Shown: in pieces, positions 12,988 to 23,500 of the stretch
Layout: each line of letters opens with the position of its first letter
Numbering within the stretch: the first letter of the stretch is position 1
Assembly (NCBI RefSeq): GCF_003711515.1
Contig: NW_021167093.1
Location: forward strand, 45,154 to 109,153
Length of the DNA stretch: 64,000 nucleotides
Direction of reading: 5' to 3'
Source of the DNA: Sodiomyces alkalinus F11
Lineage: Eukaryota; Ascomycota; Sordariomycetes; Glomerellales; Plectosphaerellaceae
Position numbers and translations under genes: made by a program
Notes under the pieces: model-generated
Told to the model about the DNA's origin: nothing
Seen by the model: the letters and a program-made list of their open reading frames with translations, nothing else
Database searches by the model: none

Positions 12988-14650
12988 CTATTCTAATAGC
13001 CGTAAATCCTTTAATAGGCGTAGCTCTTCCTCTTTATCAGGAACTAGAACTATAGGCCTAGGCGGTATACTTCTTTTACCTCTTTCGGCCGTTGTGCCTC
13101 CACCTCGTAACTTAAATCGAGTACCTTCCTCGGCAGTAATAGTGATTAGAATTTCTCCCTTTTCCACTATAATAACAGTAGTAGTCAGATCTTCTTCTTC
13201 TTTTTCCTTAACAACAACTATTTTAATAGCTTTAATCCGTTTAACGGCAGCAGGAGGCTCTTTTCCTCCTATAATAATAAAGGCTACCACCCCCCTAGAT
13301 CTTAATAAAGAACCAGGGCTAACCTCTTTAAAAATAGGTTTAAACCGTTCGGTTAAAGTAATAGCAGCAGGAGCAATGGCTCCCGTAATACTAATAGAGG
13401 TGCCTTCCCCTACCCCCCTAGGTACTAACGAAGAGCTAGGGCGAGGGCTAACTTCTTCTATAATGCGTAGCATAATAGGTTAAAGAATAGGTTAATAAAT
13501 AACGGGAATAAGGTTATTAAAGAGGCTAAAGCTAGTATTAGCGTACGATATGATATAATCGTATATACCGTAGAAAAAGGTATAATTATCGTCGCTATCG
13601 TTACTCTAAGTAGCGGTAGCGAAGTATAAAGACTATTCGGTAGCCTCCTTCTTCCTCTTTTCCACCTCCCTTTTCAGGTTAGCTTTAAAGCTTATTTAAA
13701 GATCCTAATCCTAGCTCTTAATAACCTCTTTATAGTATTTAACTACTTCCTTCGACGGTTTATACCTATCCTTCCTTTATATCTTATTAACGTTAGGGTA
13801 TATATACTAAGGCCGATAATAGGTATTACTTCTTCTAGCCCTAATATAATTATAGATAAAATTAATCCACCCCCTAAAGGACTCCCTACCCCCCGGGGTC
13901 TTCCCTTTCTTATCCTTTCCGAGAAATATCGCGGTATAGAAGCTATTTTAGGTAAGCTTTAATTATAGGTATTTAGGCTCTTAAACCCTTAACTAACTAA
14001 TATACTTCCTCGCTAAGGCTTTAGGCGCTAGATAGTCTTATTCTTCGAGGTCGTGGATCAAAATAAAGGTAGGGTCTCCCTATTCCGGTAATATTCCCCG
14101 AATAACTTAAAGAAAATTTATAGTTCTACCTTTCCGGATCTTTAATATCCCCTATAAAGATTTAAGTCGTTAATCGGTATAGCTTAATAAAGTCGTTTAC
14201 CTATTACTTATAGGGTATTCTCTTTATTATTTATAGGTAATTATCCTACCTCCTCTTAATAAGGTACCTCTACGCCTTATTTAACGGTACAATTTATTCC
14301 TTTAAGACTTAAATCCTCTCGCTAACGTATACGTAGGACTTAAACTAATAGTAGAGGTCGCGGTTAAGGCTACCGATTATATAGTTATTAACCCGCGCGA
14401 TCCAATTAAACGCCTTATCGTATCGGCTTTCTTTAATTTAGAATAAACGGAAGTTAAAGTCTTCGTTATTAGAGTCCTCTTCGGGTAAAGTAGGCTATAC
14501 TAATTTTAGGCGCTGTTTATCTGGAACCTTAGGGTTAATATACTCCTAGACTTCGTACTACGTCGCGATTACTCCGACGCTATTAATCTATAGTTTCTAA
14601 TTATCGGGCTTTCGAAGGATCTTTAACACAGGGTACTCCTTTATATCCAT
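12988..14650 (-). pseudogene. Gag-like ORF remnant of the non-autonomous copia-type element
   Basis: The frame starts at an ATG (minus strand, 14650; MDIKEYPVL...) and can be followed to the stop at 12988, with RIP stops at former Gln/Trp codons and one frameshift near 14,150. The N-terminal third contains a helical block (FNWIARVNNYI, DLYY, KSYVYVSERI, VLKEQIVPLNKA) of the kind seen in copia-type gag proteins. The middle is Lys/Glu-rich. The last 161 codons (12988-13473) are open and of biased composition (RPSSSLVPRG, KEKEEED). No protease or zinc knuckle is evident. Copia-type gag is inferred mainly from the primer site and shared 3' region. Confidence 0.6.
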
Positions 14651-14825
14651 TATAGACTCCAGAGGCTTTACGGCACGGTATAGTATAGGGTAAGTAATAA
14701 ACAGAACATAATAATAATATAACCGTAGAGTAGGCGGACGTTACTATTAAATAACCCTAAATTATAATAGGCGTTAAAATAGTAATACTATTAGATTTAC
14801 TAAAATAAGCTCGTTTTTTAGAGCG

Positions 14826-14838
14826 CCGGGCTTATAAC
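14826..14838 (-). other. Primer-binding site, half initiator-Met tRNA type
   Basis: Directly inside the 5' LTR, reading leftward, is GTTATAAGCCCGGCG. With the RIP change TGAG to TAAG reversed it complements the anticodon-arm end of cleaved initiator methionine tRNA (GGGCUCAUAAC), the priming scheme known for copia. The same block sits inside the 5' LTR of copia-1 at about 40,589-40,601. Confidence 0.65.
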
Positions 14839-15043
14839 TATTAGAACACGAATATCGGTACCGGAATCGTAGTCTTATTCTTCTATAAAAGGGAAAGATT
14901 CCCTTATACGAAGTATCTATAACTATTTATATAACCAGGGTTAGGGCTATTTAGAGTCGTTAGTACTTGCTAAGACTATACCCGAACTATACCCGAAAAG
15001 GTCCCGAAGTCACGCCCCGATATCCTGGAGCCTCCATCTAACA
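14839..15043 (-). repeat. Right (5') LTR of gag-only element
   Basis: This 205-bp LTR is followed directly by target duplication ACTGC and then by un-mutated host DNA. Compared with the left LTR it has lost CA/TG at about a dozen sites, so RIP stops at the element border. Confidence 0.92.
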
Positions 15044-16576
15044 ACTGCCATCATATAGGCCGTCGTCCTATGTCATGTCTTCAGAACCGCCACCTCTTCC
15101 CGTTCTTGAGAAGCTCGCAGGCCTGGCCTGTAGCTTAGGCAGGTATCCGCACTCACAATGTCCCGCAACACCCTCTTTCTGTGCACCATGCAGTGCATGT
15201 CTGTCGCTCAACAGGTTTCGAGTCACTTTCGGGGGGCGTCGCTGCGTCAGAAATCCAATGAACCCCTTTTCCCTTCCCCTAATCCTGGTTGCCTCAGCCG
15301 CCGCCATCACCGTTCTTGGTCGGCAACCGGAACCGGAACCGGAACCGGAACCCGGACCCGGTACCGGGCGGCTACCCGCATGCAACCCGCAGGCAACCCA
15401 ACCGCTTCGAACCCCGCAGCGGCTGGACAACATGCGGCCCCCACCGCCGGCACGCCTAACGGAACGCCACACTCTCGGACGGGGAACGTTCAGAAGGAGA
15501 AGGCGAAGACACACAGGGTTGTTGGTCTGGTCTGCCACACAACATCGATCGCTTCTGGGGCACATAACACAAACAAGCATGTATGACGGGACACCGCAGT
15601 AAACACCAGTCGCTGTGATGCGTCGGCAACGCCAGTCGGGAGTGCCTTGTGCGCCTGTGGCCACCCTTCTCCCTTGCCTGGGAACCACTCTCGTAAGCAT
15701 GCTCTTCGCGGAAGATGCCGTTCGCAATGATAATGTCGCCCTGCGAGGTGCGGACGAGACTGCCGGTGTTTCGAAGGCGGGAGAAGCCTCACTTTCTGTG
15801 CTCATTGTTGTCATGGTCTGACTGGTGCAAATCATGTCGTACAACATGGGTCCTTCGACAAGATACCTTTTTTTCTTCTTTTTTTCTCACCTTCTCTGTT
15901 TCATTTCCGTTTTTTTTTTCTTCACCCTCTTCTCCCCCCTCCCCGTCTTCCCGTCAGCATGCTTCATCCAGTATAAATCGGACGGAAGAGCGAAGGAAAA
16001 GATTCAGCCGACCAGTGGCTATAGCAAGGGGGCGTTTCCGACGCCGACCACCGAGGGAGAGAGCGAGAAAGGAGGTAAGTCATGTCGTCCTGAATCCAGC
16101 AGGCGCCACGGCCGACACGGGTCTTTGAACCGTAGCCAACACGTCGAATGCATGCATGGATGGGTGATACCGAAGTCTTACTCCCACCTCCAACGTCCAA
16201 TCATACTAACAAGGCAGAGTTGGATTCCCCAATTCATCAGTCTTGCGCCCGGGGAAACCCCCACTGCCCATGGTCCTGTTCCAGTCGTGACGCAGTCGCA
16301 TTTAACATCGTGGTCCCATTTCAGTGAAGTGAATGAATGAATTAGAATGTTGCAACAGGCTGTCATGTTCTATTCTAGCCGCCGATATACCGATATGCCT
16401 TGCATTGAGATTGCCTGAGAAAAGCGCCGATTTGCTATTAACAAAACCCAGTCCCGCGCTAAACACAGCCAACCCGTCCGATGAACTGCATAGTGGTAAG
16501 TTTGGCCCCTCCCAGGGGCCTGTTGGATGACAGAGGCCAATGTCGAACACCCCACCAGCCATGATGTTGCAGATGG
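15044..16576. other. Un-mutated host DNA downstream of prp4
   Basis: Normal CA/TG content and high GC mark this as host sequence spared by RIP. It holds a GGAACC-type hexanucleotide repeat (about 15,325-15,362), a long plus-strand CT tract (15,867-15,945) like the pyrimidine tracts near fungal transcription starts, and the 3' non-coding region of prp4 next to 16,577. Several overlapping short frames exist on both strands, but none has a recognisable domain, consistent codon pattern or splice structure. One minus-strand stretch near 15,710-15,780 (TSQGDIIIANGIFREEH) looks protein-like but leads nowhere I can confirm. Confidence 0.5.
15325..15362 (+). repeat. GGAACC/GGACCC hexanucleotide microsatellite
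   Basis: About five imperfect copies of a 6-bp unit (ccggaa) grade into cccgga. In the minus-strand frame they read as a Gly/Ser run and in a plus frame as Pro/Glu, which inflates spurious reading frames here. Confidence 0.8.
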
Positions 16577-19500
16577 TCAACGCCGCGCAATGGTCCTGGA
16601 TGTAAAGAAGGGGTGCTTCAGCGCATCCAATGGCTTGATTCGCTTTTCAGGGTTCAACGCGAGACAATGCTCGAGCAGGTCGATAAAATGGTTTAGATCC
16701 CTGCTCTCGGCGTCGTCCATGCCCGCCGATGCGGCCATCAACCGGGTTCGTAGGTCCCGGGTGGGCTTGACAATCGCCAGGGTCCGAACCGTCGTCTGTA
16801 AGAGGATGACAGGTTAGTACAACGAACGATTGCACGGAGAGATTGCAATATCATGCAAAAGGAGGCCGGGAGGGACAGAACTGATGGAAAAAGGGAGCTA
16901 AAAAAATAAAATAAACCCCCCCCCCCAACTCGACCAACTACGGGCATAGCACACCCCTGAAGGCCGCGTCATCGGACAATCACATGCGACCATGACTGCG
17001 GCCCCAGTTCGGCGCTTCGAGACGCCCTCTGCAGACGACTGTTGACGGCCCCAAAACACTACGTGCATATTCGCCAGTCGGCAGGGGTCTCGTCGACGGC
17101 GCTTGGAGCGACCAAGAAACGGCGCAAAAGGACCAACAAATTTTCATCATGAAAATAGAAACACAAGGCCAACAAAACAAACAAAACAAAAAGCGAAACA
17201 AACGTACCTTTTCGAGCGCCTTGTCGTGCTCAACACTGAGAAAGTTACCCAGGTCGTCGAAATGCATGCCGGAGAGCTCGCCTCGCTTATACAGTTTGGG
17301 CGTAATCTTGCCGCGAATCTCCATGATCGCCTTGAGCATCTGGTTATTGCTGTTCCCCGTGAACAGGATCTTGCCCGTGTACAGCTCATACAAGGTGCAG
17401 CCGATGGACCACATGTCGACGGCATAGTCGTAAGGCATACCGAGGATGATTTCCGGCGCGCGATAGAAGCGGCTGACCAGATAAGGAGTAATCTCGTTAT
17501 GCGCAGTGGCAGCGTCGGACTTGTCGATGGCCGTCCCCAGATCGCAAATCTTCAACAGGTTACGACTCTCGTTGACCAGGATGTTGTCGGGCTTCAAATC
17601 CGCATGGATGACGCTGCACTTGCGCATGTGAGCGAGGCCGACGAAGATCTGGTGTGCGTAGGCGCGCGTGGCGTTGAGGTTGATGCCCACATTGTTCCCA
17701 AACTTCCGTAACACTTCTCGCAAGTTGAGACTAAGATTCTCAAAGGTCATGCAGAGATGGCCCTTGTGATCGAAGTGCCTCTCGAACTTGATGATGTGCT
17801 TGCGGTTGTCGGGATCGGCATCATTGAGCTTCTGAAGAATCGAGATTTCGGTAAAACCACCTTTCCTCAGGGCATCGTTGTTCCGCATGATCTTGATGGC
17901 AACCAGCTTCTTCGTCGTGATGTCGAGCGCCCGGGCGACGCCGGAGAACATTCCTCTACCAAGCATCGACTGGACCTGATACCGACCGTTCATGACCTCG
18001 CCGATACGGATCTTGTAGTACCCATCCTTGTCGTCATCTTCGAGAAGACCACCACCCGGGGGCTGCTGTCCGAGAGCCGGGGATTCCGTGTCCTTCTCTA
18101 CGACCGTCGTCGCCTTTGTCGGCTTCGGGGCTGCATACTTCTCCTCGTCAAAGTCGTCGGCGAACATGTCCATGTCGTCGTCGTCATCATCCTTTGGGGC
18201 TTTGTTTTGCACCTCATCTTCGTCCTTTGGTTTCAGCGGTAACGTCTGGGGTTGGACCTCGCCGTGGAGTCCCACGTTACCGTGCCTCAACCCATCGCGT
18301 TTCTCGTCTTCTTTCATGTCGAGAGTGGGGTCGTAGTTTGCGGCAGACGGTCCATCGTCCTCGGGATCTTTGACTGCGTGGCGATTCATCAGATCCGTCT
18401 CGTTCATGATGTCGAGATCTGGTGAGCGCTCGGCCGGAGGAGAACTCGGTGATCGGGCGTCTAATCTTTGTTAGCAGTGCGCAGACCAGGGGCCGACTCG
18501 GAAACGGGGAATGAAAAGGGGACAAGGAAACCGGTAAAAAGAAAAAGCCATACCGGATTGAGAAGTGTCGACATCCATCGACGCAGGTGTTGTCTGCTGG
18601 GTTGGGCCTGGAGAAGAGACAGACGACCTATCAGCTGCATGAACTGCATGAACGAGGAGCGGCGTCGCAGAGCTAGACTTGGCCAGGAGTTCTGCTCGTC
18701 GGCGTCGGCGTCGTTCAATTTCGGCGTCTTCATCGATGACATTCTTTTTTTCAAAGTCTGGCTCCGGTTCAGGCTCTTGTTGCGACCTGGGAACCTGGGT
18801 GGAGCGCCTGTGTTCTCTGGTTAGTCAGGGTTTAGTCAGGGCGAAGCAACAGATGGTGTAGATAGAACAGCTTACTTCTCTGGCTTGTCTTCGGCGGACG
18901 CCTGCTGTGTCTCATCGGCATGGCCTTTTCGAGGTTTAGCATCATATCTGGGATTACGCGAGTCCTCTCCTACTGTGGCCCTTGCGGACGGGGTATGGCC
19001 ATTTCGGTACACCCGTTCTTTCTGGTCTTCAGGTCCGCTCTCCCTCGAGGAACCGTCGGGACGACCTTTGAGTCGACCATCGTCCCTCCTATACCGATCG
19101 TCTCTCAGTCTCTTGTCGTGCGGGTGACCGAAGGGAGATGGACTTCTGACGCGAGCCCTCTTGTCGGTGTAGCGATTACGGTCTCTGTCCTTGTCTCTGG
19201 GACGATCTCTATCCCTATCCCTATCCAGATCTCGATCCGGCGAACGGTCGATGTCATCGTAGGAGAGGCGCGAGCGGCGGTAAGACGAATCGCGATCGTA
19301 GTCCTCGTAGTGCACCCAGAAGCGGCGCATATCATCTTTGTGTCTCCGGTGATCACGATCATCGCGGGGTCGTTTCAGGGCGCGCGGCGGCGGGGAGCGG
19401 CTGTAGCGCGAAGAGCGGTAGTGCCGAGGGCTGGAGCCGTTCGCGTGCTCGGGAGACCTGGAGCGCGAGTATCCATCTCGAAGTCTGTCTGGACGGTCAA

Positions 19501-19594
19501 CACCGTTTCCCTCAAGCTTCTTCGGCGATGAAGTTGCCTTCAAATTCACAGAGTCATGCTCAAGGATCTCTCCCTCGTCCGAGCTTGACGTCAT
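16577..19594 (-). CDS. prp4: Prp4-type dual-specificity spliceosomal protein kinase
   Basis: There are four exons (coding order 19594-18876, 18807-18554, 18460-17208, 16795-16577) with GT/AG introns of 68, 93 and 412 nt. The joins keep frame and give 814 residues. Residues 42-75 are SR-rich and 119-143 are an Arg-Asp run; an acidic patch lies at about 415-433. The kinase domain spans about 483-810: Gly loop GRGMFSGV at 492-499, VAIK lysine 514, HADLKPDN with Asp612, DLG (in place of DFG) at 631-633, activation segment TPYLVSRFYRAPE ending at 661, and DMWSIGCTLYELYTG. DLG plus SRFYRAPE are hallmarks of Prp4/PRPF4B, which phosphorylates tri-snRNP proteins such as Prp6 to activate the spliceosome in the nucleus. 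The start was chosen at MTSSSDEGEI; an in-frame ATG 56 codons upstream (19762) gives a low-complexity extension and is less likely. The branch site of intron 3 is a perfect TACTAAC. No RIP damage is seen. Confidence 0.95.
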
Positions 19595-20117
19595 GCTTGG
19601 GTCTCTTGGTTGATATTTGATTCTGCAGGGTTGTGGGGTCCTCACTGCCTTTGAAAGCAGACACACTGGCGTTTTCTCTTCTTTTTTTCTTTCGTTTTTT
19701 CTTTTGTTTTTGGTTCCGGCAAAGGGAATATTCCCTAGGCTTGTTGACGAGATAAGAAGCACGCGTCAGTAGAGATCTCTCAAGCGCTTTTGTGTGACGG
19801 CAGGAATCGAGGCGAACCGGATGACTCTGTCGACTCAGCTCATGGAGGTAAGCCGCTAGAGCTGTCGGTGACGATTGGGTGAGTCGGTCAAAGGGAACAG
19901 ATGGAAAATAAAAAGCAAAAAGGTCGAATACCTTGAGAATGATGAGGGGCTGTGGGGAAGATGGTTCAGATGGGATGGGGTGCTGGGGTGGGAAGAAGAG
20001 CTGGCTGAGTGGACGGAAGTGAAAAGAGGCGGGCGATGATGTCGTCGGGAACCGTCCGAAACCTCGAGTCGCGGTAAGAAACCTTTGGCGGTGGGGGTCG
20101 GTCACACCAAAATGCAC
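19595..20117 (-). promoter_or_regulatory. prp4 upstream region
   Basis: This is about 0.5 kb of un-mutated DNA between the prp4 start and the first RIP-damaged sequence. It contains pyrimidine/purine-biased tracts (19,675-19,712) and CT-rich coding-strand segments (19,960-20,040) of the kind found at fungal transcription starts. No TATA box stands out. A possible 5' UTR intron donor (CTCAAGGTATTC, near 19,930) exists but has no confirmed acceptor. The promoter must fit in this space or extend into transposon DNA. Confidence 0.45.
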
Positions 20118-20223
20118 TAACCGGATTAGAATTAACGTCGTCTTAGCAGCATATACTTATAAATATATAGTAACTAGACCCTATCTTGTCAGCACCCGGC
20201 TCTGCCGCTGTCAGCATATAAAT
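20118..20223. other. Junction between gene island and copia-1
   Basis: This is 106 bp with rising AT content between host DNA and the copia-1 LTR. It still has some CA/TG (CAGCACCCGG, CTGTCAGCA), so it is only lightly mutated. I could not find a target duplication matching the far end of copia-1. Confidence 0.4.
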
Positions 20224-20500
20224 TATCGCACGTTAAATAGGCACTTAAATAATTAACTTAGTAGAGCAGAAATCTCGTGTATATATATTATATTAAGTTA
20301 TATCCGGGTGAGTCTTTTATACCCTTAATTTAGGTGGTAAAGACTCTGTTATAGGTACTATATTATTTAGATTCTATCCAGTCTTTTCCGGTATCCGCCC
20401 CTATTATATTCTAATACCCGAGGTCTGAAGCCCTTAGTTAGGGAGTAGATCCCCTATGGATCCCCTATAGACCACGTCGTGGTCCTGCCTATACGATACA
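20224..20500 (-). repeat. 3' LTR of copia-1
   Basis: This 277-bp LTR matches 40602-40878, also 277 bp. In element orientation it begins TGTATCG and ends at a GCGATA border fixed by the primer-binding site beside the other LTR. Both contain the palindromic GACCACGTCGTGGTC near the start. Confidence 0.85.
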
Positions 20501-20503
20501 TTC

Positions 20504-23500
20504 CCTTAGTTAAGGTGGGTCTTCCAAGGTTAATTAACTAATTAGAGGCTTTAGTTTAAACTAAACGCTCTTAACTTTTCTATTATAAAATTAATAGTTA
20601 AGGGAAAAAACGCCCTCGTAAAAGGGATCTAAATCCGCCCTATTTAACCGTTTAATTTATATCTATCTTAATTAGTTCCTTAGACCTAATTAGCCGGATC
20701 TACTTAATCGGATCTATATCTATTAGATCTACTACGCCCTTAGGGGCACTTATCGTCGCTATAGCTTTAGCGTGTTCGATCTCTTTATATAGTTATTTTA
20801 ACTACTCGATATAATCCTTTCAATCCGTTAAATTAAGCTATTATTATAGTCATTGAATCCCCGCCTCTAGTAGGGCCTTTATTAAGCCGTCCGCGATTAT
20901 ATCCCTTATATTAACGTATATAACCTTAAATAGACTTTGCTATACTAACTAGCGTGCTTACTAGTTATAAATATCGATATACTAAAGCCTTATTCGTAGC
21001 CGTTCTACCTTCTTATTAATAAGGTTAATAGTCTACTAATTATTATAGTATAGCTATGGTTATTATTAATCTAACCGAAGCTTTAAATCCCTTAATATCC
21101 GACTAATAAATAATATCTCCTTAGCGCCCTCTATAAGAGCGAGTAATTCTAACTCTATTAACGACGTCGTAACTATCGGTTACTTACCCGCCTTTTAGTT
21201 AATAGTGCCGCCGAAGAGCTTTATCGTGTATCCTTAGGAGCTTTTACGGTCTAGATTATCCCCGAAGGACGCGTCGCTTACGGTTAGGAAGAGTCTATCC
21301 CCACCGAAGTCTAAGTAGTGGTGCCTTATATAGTATAAGAATAGTAGTACTTATTAAGCCCTCTTAAGGTGGTTAGAGGAGGGGTTAATATTATATTAGG
21401 AAAGCTTCGAATAGGCGAACGCGATATCGGGTCTTATTATAATAGCGGTATATAGGATAAAACCGATTATACCCTAATACTAATAGACCTCGAGAATTAA
21501 CGCGCGTATACTATCGCGTAGTATTAACGGCTCTATAGATAATAGGACCTTTAATAGTTTTCGGCAGAGTATATCTACGTAGTATTTAACCACGATCTTC
21601 TCTATATAGGAGGATTATAATAGCTATAACCTACGGGTGGCTTTATCCCTTAGGACCTTAATTCCTAGGAACTAATAGATTTCTTCGCCTCCTAATAATC
21701 TATAGCTTCGCTTAAGGGTGGCCTTAAGGTTATTAGCGTTAGTCTTACGGTCTTTATAGTATATAAGTCCGATATCGTCGACGTAAAAGAATAGAATTAA
21801 ACTGTCGAGGATTATAATATAGGGGTTATTAGGTATCGCCGTGAATCCTATCTTCAATAGCGTGCCGCTAAATTCCTCCTACTATAATAGTAACGATACC
21901 CTTAAACTGAAAAGGGCTTTCCGTAGTAGTAGTGCTTCGTAGCCTTACGGTATCTTTATAAATACTTCCTCCTTAAGGCTAGTGTTAACGAATATATTAA
22001 TAGCGTTAAACTGCCTTATTTCTATATTAAATCGGGCGGCAATTGCTATTAGTATACGGAAGGACTATAAGGCTAATATAGCGGCGGAGTTATCTTTAGT
22101 CTTCAACCGTTTATATTAATCTCCTCGTACTGTAAGGCGTGTCTTATACTTAAGGAGGGTGCCCTCCTTATTAACTTTATAGGTATATACCTATCTATAA
22201 GCGAGGACTTATTACTTATTAGCCTAATTACTACCTACCTCCTACTAGTAGCCTATTTATCGGTAACCCTTAAGGTATTCCCCCTTAGCCTATAATTACC
22301 GCTCCCGTAACGGGTAGAGGCGTATATCGCAGTGGTAGTTTAGCGGAGGCGGGAGATCCTCGCGGGTTAGGCGCGATAGCGGCTAAAAGGCGTTAACGGG
22401 AGAGGGATCTATAGCACCGATATCGCCGTTATTAATAGCTTACTTCCTTACGCATATAGGGTTATAAGTCCTTCTAGCATTAAAGAACGCCTTTTAGGTG
22501 TTATCGTTCTACACTTTCTTAGTCTTATAGATACTTATAATAATTCTTAGAATAGATAGGAGCGCGGGTAATAGGCGCGCGGCCGATAGGTGTACGGCCG
22601 ATAAGCACCCCTTAGGGGTATCCACGGCTATCTGTTACTGGTTATTATCTCCTTTTACCTTAACGCCCCTAACCACCGCTAACGCTATAAGGAACGCGCG
22701 TATAGGATCTTCCGGGGATATTAAGGGCGTAGGAAACGGTTTAAACCTTATAGTAGTAAACCGTGGAGTATCCGTAGTAATAGCAGTATCCTTTTCCGTA
22801 GTAATAGTAGTGCGCGTAATAATAGCGGTAGCCTCTCTTATAGTAATAGCGACGGCCTCGCCTTTATCCGCGGTAATAGCGGTAGCGTCGCCTTTACCCG
22901 TAATAATAGCGGTACCCGTAATAATAGCGGTGCCCGTAATAATAGCGGTAGCATCTCTCGTAGTAATAGCGACGGCCTCGCCTTCGTCTATAGTAATAAT
23001 AGTAACGCTAGAGTCTTCCGACTTAAGATCTAATATATCTACGGCTATACCCTTTCCTAATAGCCTATTCGTGGTCGTGATATTATTAAATTAAGTGATA
23101 CGGATAGATTATAAGCGTTCCCCGATTTCCTCGGCGGAAGCTATAGCTTATAGCATTTTAATCCTACCGTTAAAGGTCTTATCTTCGTTAAAGATCACGT
23201 CTCTTATAGTAATAATATCTATTAGGTGTAGTAGCTTTACGCGGAAGCTATTCGAGGAATAGTATTTAATATAATATCCGATCTATACCTTTAGTTCTGG
23301 TCTTTATAGGCGGTTTCTTTTAGCTTAGGTATCACGCGTTTTTATACAGACTTTATAGCCGTATACTCGTAGATATATAAGGTTAGGTTAACGGCTATAT
23401 AGGCCTTCGTATAGCGTCTTCTAATCGTTAATATATCGTGGTATTCTATTATATAGATATAGAGTAGTCTTAAAGATCTTAGGCTAAATAGACGTGGGTA

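Larger units (their letters stand above)
12559..15043 (-). mobile_element. Gag-only copia-type LTR element (non-autonomous)
   Basis: Two direct repeats of exactly 205 bp (12559-12763 and 14839-15043) start TGTCAG/TATTAG and end CTAACA. They are flanked by the perfect 5-bp duplication ACTGC (12554-12558 and 15044-15048). Transcription is leftward: next to the right LTR is a primer-binding site resembling half of initiator Met tRNA, and next to the left LTR is a G-run polypurine tract (the C-run at 12766-12771). The 2.1-kb interior holds only one gag-like frame; no RT or integrase is visible. Its 3' non-coding part resembles that of copia-2 at 41,061-41,320, so it may have been mobilised by that family. 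Confidence 0.9.

Noticed and set aside
13094..13483. Plus-strand 129-codon frame in the gag-only element
   Set aside because: It is the mirror of the minus-strand gag-like frame, which fits the primer site, polypurine tract and upstream gag part.
15068..15847. 259-codon minus-strand frame beside the gene island, and overlapping plus frames of 175 and 142 codons
   Set aside because: They overlap each other on both strands, run through a hexanucleotide repeat, lack any domain I recognise and have no splice-consistent extension. I describe the region but call no gene.
17103..18336. Plus-strand frames of up to 202 codons opposite prp4
   Set aside because: These are shadows of the kinase exons; only the minus strand shows kinase motifs.
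22810..23094. 94-codon plus-strand hydrophobic frame resembling a membrane protein
   Set aside because: It arises from the tandem repeat in the copia-1 linker read on the wrong strand.
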